The notes below the pieces were generated by a model, which ran no database searches, was not told the origin of the DNA, and was given only the letters and a program-made list of their open reading frames with translations. Both the position numbers and the translations under genes were made by a program. DNA of 64,000 bases from Dichetophora obliterata (taxonomy: Eukaryota > Arthropoda > Insecta > Diptera > Sciomyzidae), in the NCBI GenBank assembly GCA_963920525.1, contig OY986435.1:220750899-220814898 (forward strand), in the 5' to 3' direction. Positions 1-11,690 of this stretch are shown here, piece after piece (within the stretch, counting starts at the first letter, position 1; every line of letters begins with the position of its first letter).

Positions 1-939
1 ATTGCACCGTCAGATTAACATTTGTTCCGATCTCTTCAACACTCCCTTGCTGGGAAGAACTTAACCTCAAAAGATGACTGCGAAAACCACCTACGTCAGT
101 TTTTCAACGATAAAAGCCCGGAATTTTACAATAAAAAAATCGTGGTCTTAACCCAAAAATGGCAGAAGGTAGTTGAAAAGAATGGACAATATTTGGATTA
201 ATACAATCACTTTCTTTTTTTAAAATAAAATGTTGTTTATTTTTACCAAAAAACGCCGAATACTTTTTACCCAACCCAATATTTGACCAAGTATAATCAT
301 AGCTCGTTAAACTAGTATATGTTGAGTTGAAACAGTTAATATTTGAATGATTTTGTGTTGGCGTAACTAAATATTGTTTAGCATACATATTAATCCACTA
401 TTTAAGCTTTAGTAATAATTATTTAGTTATAACACAGGTCAGCAAGGGTCAAGAATGAGACACATTAATATGCATTCCCGAAAGATTTTGGTGCGCTGAA
501 TCCGATTCTGGCAGTAGCATATCTCTATCACGTCAGAGATATCCTAACCTAAAGTGCGTAAAACACTGTTTTTCGTCATATGAGAGGCTATGTAGAAATA
601 TCATCTATTCTTAAAAAAAAATACAAATAATTTTAAAGTACAAGGCCCCTTCGCCGTTGATTTTGCTCAAATATATATTTATTTTGTTGAGATATCACAT
701 GCTTAAAGTTTAAAGTTTCTTAATATGCGAAGATCTACTAAAGATCCCTTAGACATCAAACAGTTGAAACAAGGAAGGAGCCCTGTACTTTTAGATACAA
801 TGCGGTTTCCTTGGAAATTATAAAAGTCCTCAATACGAGCAAATTATCGAGAATTTGCTCAAAAAATATGAACAAATAAGTAAGTGTGTACTTTGATATA
901 TGACAATTCCTTACAATATATTGAGTTAACTTTGTAATG

Positions 940-1130
940 AACAACCGGAAAACTTGGGCGCGGAGAGCAACGAGCACGGTGAGCGGTTCCACCAGGATAT
1001 GATGGCAATCGAAAAGTGCTATCAAGGAATGTGGGATATCGAGATAATGGGTGACTACTGCTGGTTTCTCATACGAGAAGATGTTACTGACTCGCATCGA
1101 AGAAACAATACTTCTCTTAATTATTTTTAA
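940..1130 (+). pseudogene. Fragment of a GERFHQD-type arthropod protein
   Basis: An open stretch of about 62 codons reads through motifs ENLG, EHGERFHQD, YQGMWD and GDYCWFLIRE before a TAA stop. The spacing of these motifs matches a protein block I recall from many arthropod genome annotations as hypothetical, often multicopy, protein; I know no function for it. No start codon or upstream exon could be joined confidently, although 770-900 is partly open in the same direction. An AATAAA-like signal follows near 1203. It may be the last exon of a mobile-element gene or of a retrocopy. The orientation is opposite to the filamin gene around it. Family recognition is from memory and unverified. 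Confidence 0.4.
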
Positions 1131-1357
1131 ATTTTAACATACATCGCAATCTTATCTGAACAGTAAAAACTGTATCGAATTGTATCGTATTGAGATAAGT
1201 ACAATAAAAGTGGGTTTTTAACATATTTGTCCCACAAAAGGTGCTTTTGTTTTATTTAATAGCAAAAAGGTTCTTCGATTGATGAGCTAGGTAATGGTCC
1301 CAAGCCAATTTTCCCGAATAAATGTCAAAATATAAGATAAAATAAGAGAAGTGACTT

Positions 1358-1929
1358 AAATAATTTCGATAAAATATGTGTCCACACAACTCTGCAATAA
1401 TTTCTAAGTTGCATTTTATATTCTAGACTTGACTGAATAAATCCCAAACCAATTTTCAAAAATGTTTAAAAATTCAAAATTTAATAATATTGACAAAATT
1501 TACCAAAATAATTCTTAAAAATTCAGTTTTTGTTGGATTCATACGAAATGTATCTTAAACTGTGCTTAGATACCTCATCTATCAATGAGAAGTCTCATTA
1601 ACAGTAAGTCGGGTTTTATTAAGTGATAATTATATAAAGTAAACAATAAAGCAATTAGTACAGCTTTTACATATTTCAACAATATATAAACCGTGTTAAA
1701 TGAGTATATTTCAGATAAAGAGTTTGATAATATCGATAAAATATGTGTCCACACAACTCTGCAAACAATTTCTAAGTTGTATTTTATATTCTAGACTTGT
1801 CTGAATAAATCTAAAACCGATTTTCAAAAATGTTTAAAAATTCAAAATTTAATGATATTGACAAAAGTTTTTGTTGGATTCATACGAAATTTATCTTAAA
1901 CTGTGCTAACATACCACATCTATCAATGA
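1358..1929. repeat. Tandem duplication, period about 370 bp
   Basis: Two closely similar blocks, about 1358-1587 and 1728-1929, share the same order of segments (GATAAAATATGTGTCCACAC, TTTTATATTCTAGACTTG, TTGTTGGATTCATACGAAAT, CATCTATCAATGA). The second copy lacks about 25 bases present in the first. The spacer 1588-1727 is unrelated to the blocks. No coding potential was seen. Confidence 0.8.
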
Positions 1930-2531
1930 AAAAAGGAAAAACTTAAAATATGGTTTTGGAACATATTGGAAATTACGGTTAAATAACGATTTATCTAACA
2001 TTTTTCGCAAAAATTACAGGTGTGCAAGGTACAATTTTGCTTTTTACGCCCAAGGTACCGGTCCGATTAAATTCATATGTATGAATGAAGAAAAAGTACA
2101 AGTTTTTTCTAAATAATGAAAAAAAAAACATGAAAATCGGGGGATTGCATCAAATACTAGAGCTGCTAGGGCAAGATCACTTTTTTGAAAAAACTGCAAA
2201 AATTGAATTTACAAATTACTCGAAAACGGCTCCTTCGATTTGAAAATAGTTGCCATTTTTGAAATCAGCAGGCCAATGTCTTTTTAAAAAAAATATTGAG
2301 GTGCTTGAAGCAAAATGGCTGTTGAGTAGTGTAATTAGTAAAAAATCGTAATAGCTCAATCATGTCTTGAACTAGCTTATGATATCATTGAAAATAAACA
2401 ACATGGCAGCCGTTGTGTTTATAGTCATGACAAAGATCTTGATCAACGTAGGTCAAAAATGAACAGACTCAATTTAAAACATTTATTGTGAAAATACTAT
2501 AATATAAAGACTTAAAATATTTTTTAAGTAC

Positions 2532-2542
2532 ACTGAGGGAAT
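2532..2542. repeat. Target-site duplication, RTE-like LINE, left copy
   Basis: ACTGAGGGAAT, identical to 4747-4757 on the other side of the LINE. Confidence 0.85.
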
Positions 2543-4746
2543 TTTTTCTTCTTCTTAGTTGGCGCTACAACCGTATGTCGGTCTTGGCCTCATCTAAGAA
2601 TTAGCGCCAGCCATTTCTATCTTTCGCTTGCTGGCTGGAAATTCCAAGCTTCGTCAGGTTGTCCTCTACTTGGTCTTTCCAACGAAGATGCGGTCGTCCT
2701 CTTCTGCGTTGACCGCCGCTGGGTACCGAATCGAATGTTTTCTTCACTGGAGCATCGTCTTTCATGCGCTGAACATGACCAAGCCAGCGAAGCCGCTCGA
2801 TTTTAATGCGCTTGACTATGTCGATGTCAGCGTACAGCTCATACAGTTCATCATTCCACCGTATTCGGTACACGCCATTGACGCAGATTGGTTCGTAGAT
2901 CTTACGAAGAATCTTTCTCTCGAATGCTCCTAAAGTTTTTTCATCTAAACTGCTCAGCGTCCAGGTTTGTGATGCGTAAAGTAGGACGGGCATGATGAGC
3001 GATTTATAGAGCGTGATTTTCGTTCGTCGAGAGAGGGCTCTGCTTCTCAATTGCCTACTGAGCCCAAAGTAACACATTTTGGCAAGAGTTATTCTTCGTT
3101 TGATCTCAATGCTGATGTCGTTGGTTGAGTTAATGCTGGATCCCAGATAAACGAAGTCCTTCACAACCTCGAATGAGGTATTGTCAACGGTAACGTGGGT
3201 TCCAAGACGCTGGGACGTTTGTTTGTTGACACCAAGTATTTCGTCTTATCTGCATTCACTGCCAGACCCATTCGACTTGACTCTCTTTCTAATCTGGAAA
3301 ATGCTGCACTGACTTCGCGCGTATTATGGCCAAAGATATCGATGTCATCAGCATACGCAAGCAGCATAACACTCTTGTAGAATATTGTGCCACTACGTCT
3401 CAGATCAGCAGCTCGGATGATCTTTTCCATCATTAGGTTGAAAAAGTCGCACGATAAGGAATCACCTAGTCTGAAACCTCGTTTGGTAACAAATGGTGGG
3501 GAGAGGTCCTTCCCGATTTTAACTACGCTGCTGGTGTTGCTCAGTGTCATCCTGCAAAGTCGTATTAGTTTTGCAGGAATACCAAATTCAGACATGGTGG
3601 AGTACAGGTGCTTCCTTATTGGGCTGTCGAAGGCGGCTTTGTAGTCGACAAAAAGATGGTGGTGGGTGTCGACTTGTTTTTCTTGAGTCTTCTCCAATAT
3701 TTGTCGTAGCGTGAAAATCTGGTCAATGGTGGACTTTTCAGGTCTGAAGCCACACTGATAAGGTCCGATCAGTTTGTTTACAATGGGCTTCAATCTTTCA
3801 CATAAAACGCTCGACAGGACCTTATATGCGATATTAAGAAGGCTTATCCCACGGCAATTGGCACAGATAGTGGGATCGCCTTTCTTGTGGATTGGGCAGA
3901 GCACACTGAGATTCCAATCGTTCGGAATGCATTCTTCCGACCATATTCTGCATAGAAGCTCGTGAATGCATTTAAGTAGAGCTTCGCCTCCGTTCTTAAA
4001 CCGCTCAGCAGGTAAGCCATCAGCTCCCGCAGCTTTGTTATTTTTAAGCCGAGCTATAGCTGTCAGAACTTCATCATAGTCGGGCAGCGGAACCTCGACG
4101 CTATCATCCGCAATTGGGGTTTCCGGAATATCATCTCTATTGGCGGGATTGTTGTCAGCGTCGCCATTTAGAAGCTTAGAGAAGTGTTCCCTTCATAACG
4201 TCACTCTGGACATCTGTCACTAGATTCCCGTTTTCATCCTTGCAGGAAGAGGCAACGGTTTTAAAACCATCGGCAAAGCGTCTTATTTTTTCGAAAAATT
4301 TTCGGGCCTCATTCCTGTCACCATACATCTCAATCTTCTCCTGCTCGCGCTTTTCTGCCTCTCTTTTTTTCCTCCTGAAAATATGTCTCTCTTCCCTCCT
4401 CTTTTCTTTGTATCGCTCCTTAGCAGCGCGCGTTACAACCGACTGCAGGGTGGCTTTGTAGGCGGCGTCTTTCTCTGCAGTGGCGTCGCGACACTCCTGG
4501 TCGTACCACTGGATTCGGCGAGGGCGGTGGTAGCCAATCACCTCTTCAGCAGCCGCACGCATGGAGTTGGAAATGTGTGTCCACTGCGCGCATATATCAT
4601 CGATTGGAGGAGTGCTTTGAAGCAGGAGTGAGAATCGAGTGGCGAAAGCATCGGCTGTCTGTTTCGATTGCAGCTTGTCGACGTCTAGCTTTCTCTGTGT
4701 AGGGTTGCGTGTATTTTTAGCTGCGCACAGACGTGTACGGATCTTG
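2543..4746 (-). mobile_element. 5'-truncated RTE-like LINE, frame-broken
   Basis: A minus-strand non-LTR retrotransposon. Going 5' to 3' it carries the linker after the endonuclease (about 4562-4176), then reverse transcriptase (about 4130-3161) with NCRGISLLN, GPYQCGFRP, FVDYKAAFDS and the catalytic AYADD box near 3360, then the thumb and C-terminal part (3164-2601) with LLYASQTW, RLRWLGHVQRM and WKDQVEDNL. The endonuclease domain is missing, so the copy is 5' truncated. Reading frames change near 4190 and near 3163, so it is dead. The block order and the WLGHV tail fit the RTE side of the LINE tree rather than jockey; this is a motif judgement. The 3' end on the minus strand runs into AAGAAGAAGAAAAAA. 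An 11-bp direct repeat ACTGAGGGAAT lies exactly at both ends (2532-2542 and 4747-4757) and is read as the target-site duplication. Confidence 0.9.
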
Positions 4747-4757
4747 ACTGAGGGAAT
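4747..4757. repeat. Target-site duplication, RTE-like LINE, right copy
   Basis: ACTGAGGGAAT, identical to 2532-2542. Confidence 0.85.
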
Positions 4758-5540
4758 ATGTGTTAAAATTATATGAAACTGTGTTCATATTCATATCAAA
4801 TGTTTGTACAGTTCAATTTAAAACAAAATTTTTTTTTTCAAAACAATGTTTTTAAATAACTTTTATAGTAAACATTGACATTTAAAAACATTTGTTTATA
4901 AAAACTTAAAAACAAAAATTTTAGTATTGAAAAAAAATATCTTAAAACATAGTTTTAAAATATTGTTCTTAACCCCCGGATCGTAACGACCCCGGAACCC
5001 CTCGAATGCCATATTTTAACTCCATTCAATGAAGTTTGCGTTTTATTGCGGCTTAAAATATTGTAATATTTTAAATATTTAAATAGTAAATTAGTTTTTA
5101 TTTCATCTAATGTTCATTATTTGTAAAACCAATTCAAAAATATTTTCCCACACTCAAATGTTAAATCGCGGTTTTTCTCAATTGTCTGGAAATTGTTTTC
5201 AAAGATTCTGCACATAATTTTTGAATTCAGTCTCACATAGCGACGTATTTTCTGTTATTGCAAAGAAATAAGAGTTGAAAATTGAACATGCCTTTTTTTT
5301 AAATTTTGTTTTATAGAAACGCAAAGGCGTTAAATGTCTATTTAAACATTTTTTGTTAAATCTTTAAGTATGTTCTTATTCTCAGTGTAAATAATATAAA
5401 AAAATATTTCAAAATAAATTTTTTGTTTGTTGTTAAATGTATACACGGTTAAAAATTTTGGGCTACTTTTTAATCCAAACTTTGATTTAACGGAATTTTT
5501 AATCCAAAAAGTACTACTCTTTAATGCAAACATTAGTTTA

Positions 5541-5890
5541 ATTTAGCTGGGCCTCCAACCCACGTTCCTGAAAAGAACTTACTTGCATTCGTAATGATGC
5601 AAAATAAGCGAAACTATGTTAACAATTGAGTTGAACGAGTGGCTAAGGTATTGGACCAGTACATCAGAGGACGTGTGTTCAAATCACGGACTGGTCAGAA
5701 CATTTTTATATTTTACTTTACTTTAGCTGGGTCTCGAACCCACGTTTCTGCTCGCTTGCTTACTTGTATTGGTTATGATGCAAAATAAGCGTAACTCTTT
5801 TAGCAAATGAGATGGACGAGAGAATAAGGTGTTGGTCCAGCATAACAGGGGACGTGTGTTCAAATCATGAACTAGTCAGAAATTGTTTTC
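5541..5890 (+). repeat. Tandem pair of tRNA-like (SINE-type) units
   Basis: Two units of about 180 bp, 5541-5720 and 5721-5890, align along their whole length. Each contains a plus-strand tRNA-like segment (GTGGCTAAGG or its variant, then GTGTTCAAATCA as a box-B-like motif) and, at the left, a minus-strand box-B-like motif (GGGTTCGAGACC on the reverse strand in unit 2). No intact cloverleaf can be drawn with confidence, so this is a decayed SINE dimer rather than tRNA genes. Confidence 0.6.
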
Positions 5891-7440
5891 ATTTTATTAA
5901 ATTGATATTTATAATGCCTTTTTTTAACTTTTTTCGGATAAAAAACTAATATTTTTTGGATTGAAAATTTTTTAACTTTTCCTTAGATTGTTTAAAAAAA
6001 AATTGTTTTAAAAAAATTTTGCACATAACTTTTTGAAACTAATAAAATAAATCAAGCTTTCCTATCTTTGCTTGAAATAATTGAAAAAAGCTTTTTATGG
6101 CTTAATCGTTTAAATATTGTATTGGAATGGGTTCTAAGTTCCAATAATTTTCTAATTTTTGGTTCTGAAACTAGATCTAAAATGTATTTTTGGACACCTA
6201 AAGATCAATTTAAAATTTTTTTTCGTAATTTAAGTTTTTAAAAATAATAATTATTTGGTTTTAAAGAACTCATTTGAATTAATGGTTTCGTATACCTTCA
6301 AATCCTTTAAGATCTGAATCTCAAAAACATTTTAAAAAATCGTGAAATATTTTAAGATGGTAATAAATATGATGTAACGTATTCTGTGTAATGCTATAAT
6401 TATGGAAATTAAACAAGAAAAATAATTTTTTATGTCGTATTTGTTTTTTGAGTATTAAAGTATGATGCATTGCTTAAGCCAATGCATCCTAAATTTATTT
6501 TAGGCTTATATCCAGATTAGTGGCAAAGTTTCAGTAGAGATTGAAGTAGATATCTCAAGTGCTTTGGTGAACATCCCTGTGTCTTTGTTAAAAAAAGTGC
6601 TGACGGATTGAAAAATAGTTTCGTGGTCAAACCTCGAACAAGTGTTGTTTGGTGTAAACGTTAACACTCAGCCATGACCGCGCCACAAAGACGAGGTGTG
6701 ACAAAAAGTGTTGCCAAATATTTTTATATACCAACAAAACAGTATATATTAAATTTTTTAATTAAAAACTTGAAAGGAATTTCATGTTTGACCATTGCGT
6801 CAGACTCATTTGCTTGCTTACAATGATCGAGAGCAGCCGAGCGTTCGCAATTAATTGTGCATTACATAATTTTTCTTTTCTGTTTGTTTTTCTTTTTTTA
6901 TCATTGTCTTTAGATTGCACGTGTTCATACATAAGTTGTTTGAGTTGTAATTAAAATAAAAGATTTTTCAAACTTACCTTTGTTTGTTTTTATAGCAGCA
7001 TTTAAATGCTTGCGATTTATTTTGAGAACTATGTAATTTGAAAATATTGTTAAAGCTATGCTAAAAAAGGTTTTTTATAGTTGTTTTGAAATTAAATAAA
7101 ATTTGGAAATATAAAAAAAGAGGTTTGTGCAATATTTAAAAATATTTGAGATGCAAGATTCTTATTTATAGAGCAGAACAGAAAAATTATATCTGCTTTA
7201 GATTATTAATAAACAATAAAGAAAAATTCTAAAAAGCTCTTCAAAAATTTTCAAATGGTATAGCAGATGTCTTAAAATTCCTAAGCTCTTCTGAACATAA
7301 TTTCAAATAAATTGTAATAAAAAATAAAAACTATTTTAGCTTCATTTTATGTTAACAAAAATAGTCTATTTAATTGAGCATTTTTTAAAAACTTTGAATC
7401 TTTTTTCGAGTAAGCAATTTCTAAAAAAAATACTCAAAAA

Positions 7441-8400
7441 GAGCTTTACCTTTATGCATATTTTTAACTAGAGTTCATAACTGTCAAGCATTGAAGGGCA
7501 TTCTTCCGCTCGCGGGCAAAGAGCTTTCTCTGCCAGACTATTTTTTTTTTACAATCATAACTTCATAAAATCGTCAATTAGGCGCCCCTTAAAATTTGGC
7601 GCTACAGGCGTGGGCCTGCTTCGCCTGTACCACGGGATGGCCACCATGCTTTGGTTATGGCAGCAAAGAAAGCTTTTCCGTATGTGATTGCTAGTGTTAA
7701 AATGCCCCTCACTGCTGTAAAGCTGATTCAAAGCTTTTTATGGTGGAAGATAGTAATTTTTGTCAGGAAAGCTCTTTAAAAGCTCGAGCGAAGGTATCAT
7801 TTCTTGCCAAATATTTTCAAGATTGCAATATAATTTTGAAGCTTTTTAAGGGGTGCAATATAAAAAGCTTTCATATATTTTTTAAGCTTTTTTGGAGCGG
7901 CGCTCTAGAGAAAGTCTTTAAGTAATCCGTTTTAAGTTATCAATTTTAAGTAATCCGTTAAGCTTTTGAAAAAATATGTAATTGATAATTCTTAAAGCTA
8001 GAAAATATATAATTTTTTAAAATATATGGCAACTGGCGAATATTAAATAAGTATTTAAAAACTCTTAAGTAAAGCTTTCACAAAGCTTAAAGCTTTTATT
8101 GCGTTTTAGGACTATATTTTTGCAGTAAGAGCTTAAGCAGCCGTGTATTTTTGAGCTGTGTTTTAAAAACATTGCTAACGAAAACTTTAGAAAGCTTGCA
8201 ACAAAAGTTAAACGATTTAAGGTTAAATTATTTAAATAAATCAGCTAAAGCTTCTTTATCAAAAATAATATAAATAACTTGACTAGTTCTACGAGATAGG
8301 TGAAAGCTTTATGCATTACCACAAAAGCTTACAGAGCAGCTAAGTTGTCGATGCAGCGCAGTTGTGACACATGATTGTAACAACTGTATAAAGCTTTTTA
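7441..8400. other. AAGCTT-rich intronic stretch
   Basis: AAGCTT and close variants (AAAGCTTT, GAAAGCTT) occur well over ten times in under 1 kb. No reading frame, TIR or tandem period explains them. A weaker cluster lies near 28550-28660 in another filamin intron. Confidence 0.5.
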
Positions 8401-9270
8401 TCATCAATAAATACTCAGCGGTACGGTACGTACATAATGATGTGCATAAAGAAAATGTTGGCGCTAAACTTTTATTTGTTAAGTTTTTGCAATTTTTTTT
8501 TTTGTGTTTGTTTAATTAAGCTTAATTTTCTTTTGTATATTTTCTTTGGTTGTCTGTTTGGTTTTAAAGCATACAAATTGTTAATAAGTAAAATTTATAA
8601 ATAAGAAACACACACAAACAAGTGCAAAAAGGTTAGTAAAAAATTTGGAATAATAAAAATAGCGTTAATTTCGGCAAGCATGTCAGCAAAATATTTAGTT
8701 GTCAAAATACAATAAATTTGGAGCGCGTTTTTGTTGCTTGTTTTTGCATGCTTAGTGAAAATATTTTTGTGGTTTTTGTTTTTGTTAAAAAATTTATTTA
8801 CCTTTAATAATCGTTTTTATGTTCTACATTTTTTTATTTTATTTTTGAAATTTTACAGAGATGATTTGCTAACTACTTAGTTTAAGAAAATGAAACAATT
8901 GATTTTGCAAAATAAAACAAAAATCATTTAAAAAATATTTTTTTTTATGTGACGGACTGTAAAGACGTTTCTCTTGTTATGCGTTGTTTGCGTGTATTTA
9001 TATTTTTTTACATATTTCACTTAAAAGACAAAAATTTTAAAATTTCAACAAAAAAACTAAAAATGACTCCAAGCTAGATTTCCCAAAATTTTTTATTCAA
9101 TTAAGCTTAATTAGAAAAAAATTGCTTAGTTTTTAAGAAATAAAAGTTTTCACCACCGTCAAATTTTTTTTTCTTTCTGTTTTTTTTTCTTTCTTTTTAC
9201 TGACGTTGCTGCGGTACGCTTTGCTTTGACTTTAAATAGTAAAAAAGAAACAAATTGGCATTTAATCTAC

Positions 9271-9406
9271 CTTAATTGAGAAGCTACCATTCGGAATATC
9301 CTTGCCACCGAATTTAACGTTGATATCATAGTCGCCAGGATCGTTCAAAGCATAGAAGATATCGAAGAAACCATCCTTTTCAATGACATCGATGTCGACG
9401 ATTTCT
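9271..9406 (-). CDS. cher: Filamin exon: second half of Ig repeat 13
   Basis: The exon encodes EIVDIDVIEKDGFFDIFYAL...DINVKFGG...FSIK, the second half of a filamin Ig repeat with the usual GDYDI and IPNGSF strands. The acceptor is TTTTATAG before AGAAATC; its first base completes the arginine codon begun at the end of the 23086-23538 exon, so phase checks. The donor AAG|GTAGAT follows the last lysine codon in phase 0. If the donor is not used, translation adds Val-Asp and stops at TAA (9264-9262). Spliced use is likelier, because an ordinary filamin needs more repeats and the C-terminal dimerisation repeat, absent here and expected below base 1. The upstream intron is 13.7 kb. Confidence 0.9.
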
Positions 9407-9613
9407 CTATAAAATAAAATACAAAAATTGTTTGAATAACTGAAGTATAAAATAAAGTTTAAAACAACATATTCCCACCATTGGTAACCTTAAATGTGCA
9501 GTTTGAAGTGTTTTTTACGATTTTTGACTCCATTTTAGATTTTTTAAACCAAAAACAGTTGGATAAAGTTAGAGATTTACGACAATTACAATTGTTGTAA
9601 AGTGAATAGAATA

Positions 9614-11345
9614 GGTATTTTTTTATTTTATTTTATTTATTTACATATATAGTCAAATGAAATATTCTTAACTGACTAAGATACTGACTAAATAATATTT
9701 TTTAACAGATTTTTAAATGCCTGTTTAGAAGATGTAAAATCCAAAATGCACTTAGATGACAAAATATTTAATTCATATAAAGCTCTATTAAATGGTGAGT
9801 TATGAGCATAATTCGTACGGTAAGTGCTTAAATAAAATAAATCTGAGTGTCTAAGAGATCTTTGAGGAACATTAAAGTTAATTAACTGCAAAAGAGATGG
9901 GCAATCTACAGTTGCCACAACAATATCATAAATAAACAATAATGACAATAATGACCTCCTATCACAGAGAGAGCTTAAGCCTAACAGTTTTCATCTGGCA
10001 TCATATGAAGGCATAGGCTCATCAAAATTAATGTGACGCAGAGCGAATCTTAAAAATGATTTTTGTACTCGTTCCAAGCGATTTATATGAGAAGCATAAT
10101 ACGGTCTCCAAATAAATACCGCATATTCCAGTTTCACTCTTACGAATGAAGAGTATAAGGACTTAACTGTATAGGGATCCCAAAAACTTTTACTATTTCT
10201 TTGAATAAAAGCCAACATAGCATAAGCTTTGGGTATTATAAAATCCAGATGGGCCGCAAACAAAAATTTGGAATCAAAGATCACACCTAAGTCTTTAATT
10301 TCATTCAACCGACTTAACGAAAAATTATCAATAACATAAGATGATATTAAAGGGTTTTCTGATTTAGAGTAAGTTACCACAGCACATTTACCTAGATTAA
10401 GATATAATCGATTTTTAATACACCATTCATTCATTTCATTTAAATCTACTTGAAGTAAATCAGAATCTACAGAACTAACAACTCTCTTAAAAATTTTTAA
10501 TCATCTGCAAACAAAAGACAGTTTGAAAATTTGATTTTGTCAGTTGTATCATTAATAAATAGTAAAAATAGTATCGGCCCTAGTATACTACCTTGGGGCA
10601 CTCCCGAAGACGCTATAAATGCATTAGAATTAGTATTCTCTAATCGAACATAAGACAATCTATTATTGAGATAAGATTTAAACCAGTTTAATAAACTAGA
10701 GTGAAAACCCAACATGCTTAGCTTACTAATCAATATTGAATGTGAGACTTTATCAAAAGCCTTCGAGAAGTCTGTATATATAGCATCAACTTGATTTCCG
10801 TTTATAAATGCAGAATTACAAAAGTGAGAAAATAAAGCAAGGCTAGTAACTGTAGAACGACCCGATAAAAATCCATGTTGAAATGGTGAAATTATACTTT
10901 TAATCGAAAAAATAATCTTATTTTTTACAACGCTTTCAAATAGCTTGCTTACCGCCGAAAGTTTTGTGATAAGTCTATAATTCTCAATATTATTCTTATT
11001 TCCTAACTTTAAAATATTTGTTATGAAAGACACCTTCCAATCATTAATAAAATTACCAGACTGAAGTGACCTATTAAATATGAGCTGAAGTGGTTTAGTT
11101 ACTGAAAAAGAACACTTTTTTAATAAGGTTGCAGATAAGCCATCAGAATCCAACTTGTTTGATTCTTTTAAACTTGTAATACCTACACTAATATCCTCCT
11201 GAGTCAGATATATACTGCCCATACTAAGGGAGTTGAACATATTTACATCATCGATATCAAAATCAGAGCACTTCTCAAAATTTGACTGAAAGAATTCAGC
11301 AAAAAAATTCCCGATTAACACACGAGCTTCTTCTGTAAGGTTAGG
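9614..11345 (-). pseudogene. Jockey-like LINE reverse transcriptase, truncated
   Basis: A minus-strand LINE. The segment 11321-10497 carries the reverse transcriptase fingers and palm: TDFSKAFDKV near 10760, GVPQGSILGPILFLLFIND near 10590, then the catalytic FADD at 10497. It is interrupted there by frame loss; the thumb continues at 10434-9991 (LNLGKCAVVTYS, DLGVIFDSKF, RLERVQKSFLRFALR) and the C-terminus at 9948-9688. The 3' end shows an AATAAA-rich tail near 9614-9645. The endonuclease and ORF1 are absent, so it is 5' truncated at about 11345. It belongs to the same broad family as the plus-strand LINE at 15940-21302 but is clearly diverged from it. Non-functional. Confidence 0.85.
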
Positions 11346-11613
11346 AAATTTGACATTTGAAGTTTCGATTTAACTTCTATTGAGTTTGCGACAAGAGGTA
11401 AGCAGAACTATCAGTTGCAACTGAGGCTTAATGAAACCATAATTAATATAATAGTTGTTGTCAGGCCATTCCAAAATTAAATTAAGAAGTTTTGAACAGG
11501 TTTGTCTCGAAGTTTTCAGTAAATTTCTTAAATCTCGTTTGGAAAATTATGGGAAGCTGTTACTTCCATAGAGTTTGGGGAAAAGAAAAACTGCTGTTTA
11601 TTAAATACTGCTG

Positions 11614-11690
11614 TCGGCCTTTGTAGTCTAGTGAAGAATGCACTTTGCTATGAACTCAGAGGTCCACGGTTCGAGTCTGGGTTCGGGCAT
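11614..11690 (+). repeat. tRNA-like SINE head
   Basis: Contains TAGTCTAGTGAAGAATGCAC as an A-box-like segment and GGTTCGAGTCTGG as a B-box. The acceptor ends do not pair convincingly, so I call it a tRNA-derived repeat rather than a tRNA gene. Confidence 0.5.

Larger units (their letters stand above)
1..9270 (-). other. cher: Filamin intron (partial) downstream of the Ig13 exon
   Basis: This stretch lies beyond the splice donor of the last filamin exon in the window and should be intron up to the next exon, outside the window. No filamin-like reading frame was seen in it. It holds a short protein-like fragment, a tandem duplication, a truncated LINE, a tRNA-like dimer and an AAGCTT-rich stretch, listed separately. 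In 1-750, 1930-2530, 4758-5540, 5890-7440 and 8400-9240 I see only AT-rich sequence with homopolymer runs. Near 7596-7660 a GC-rich patch (GCGCCCC, GGCGC, GGCC) resembles the end of an old hAT element. Confidence 0.7.
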
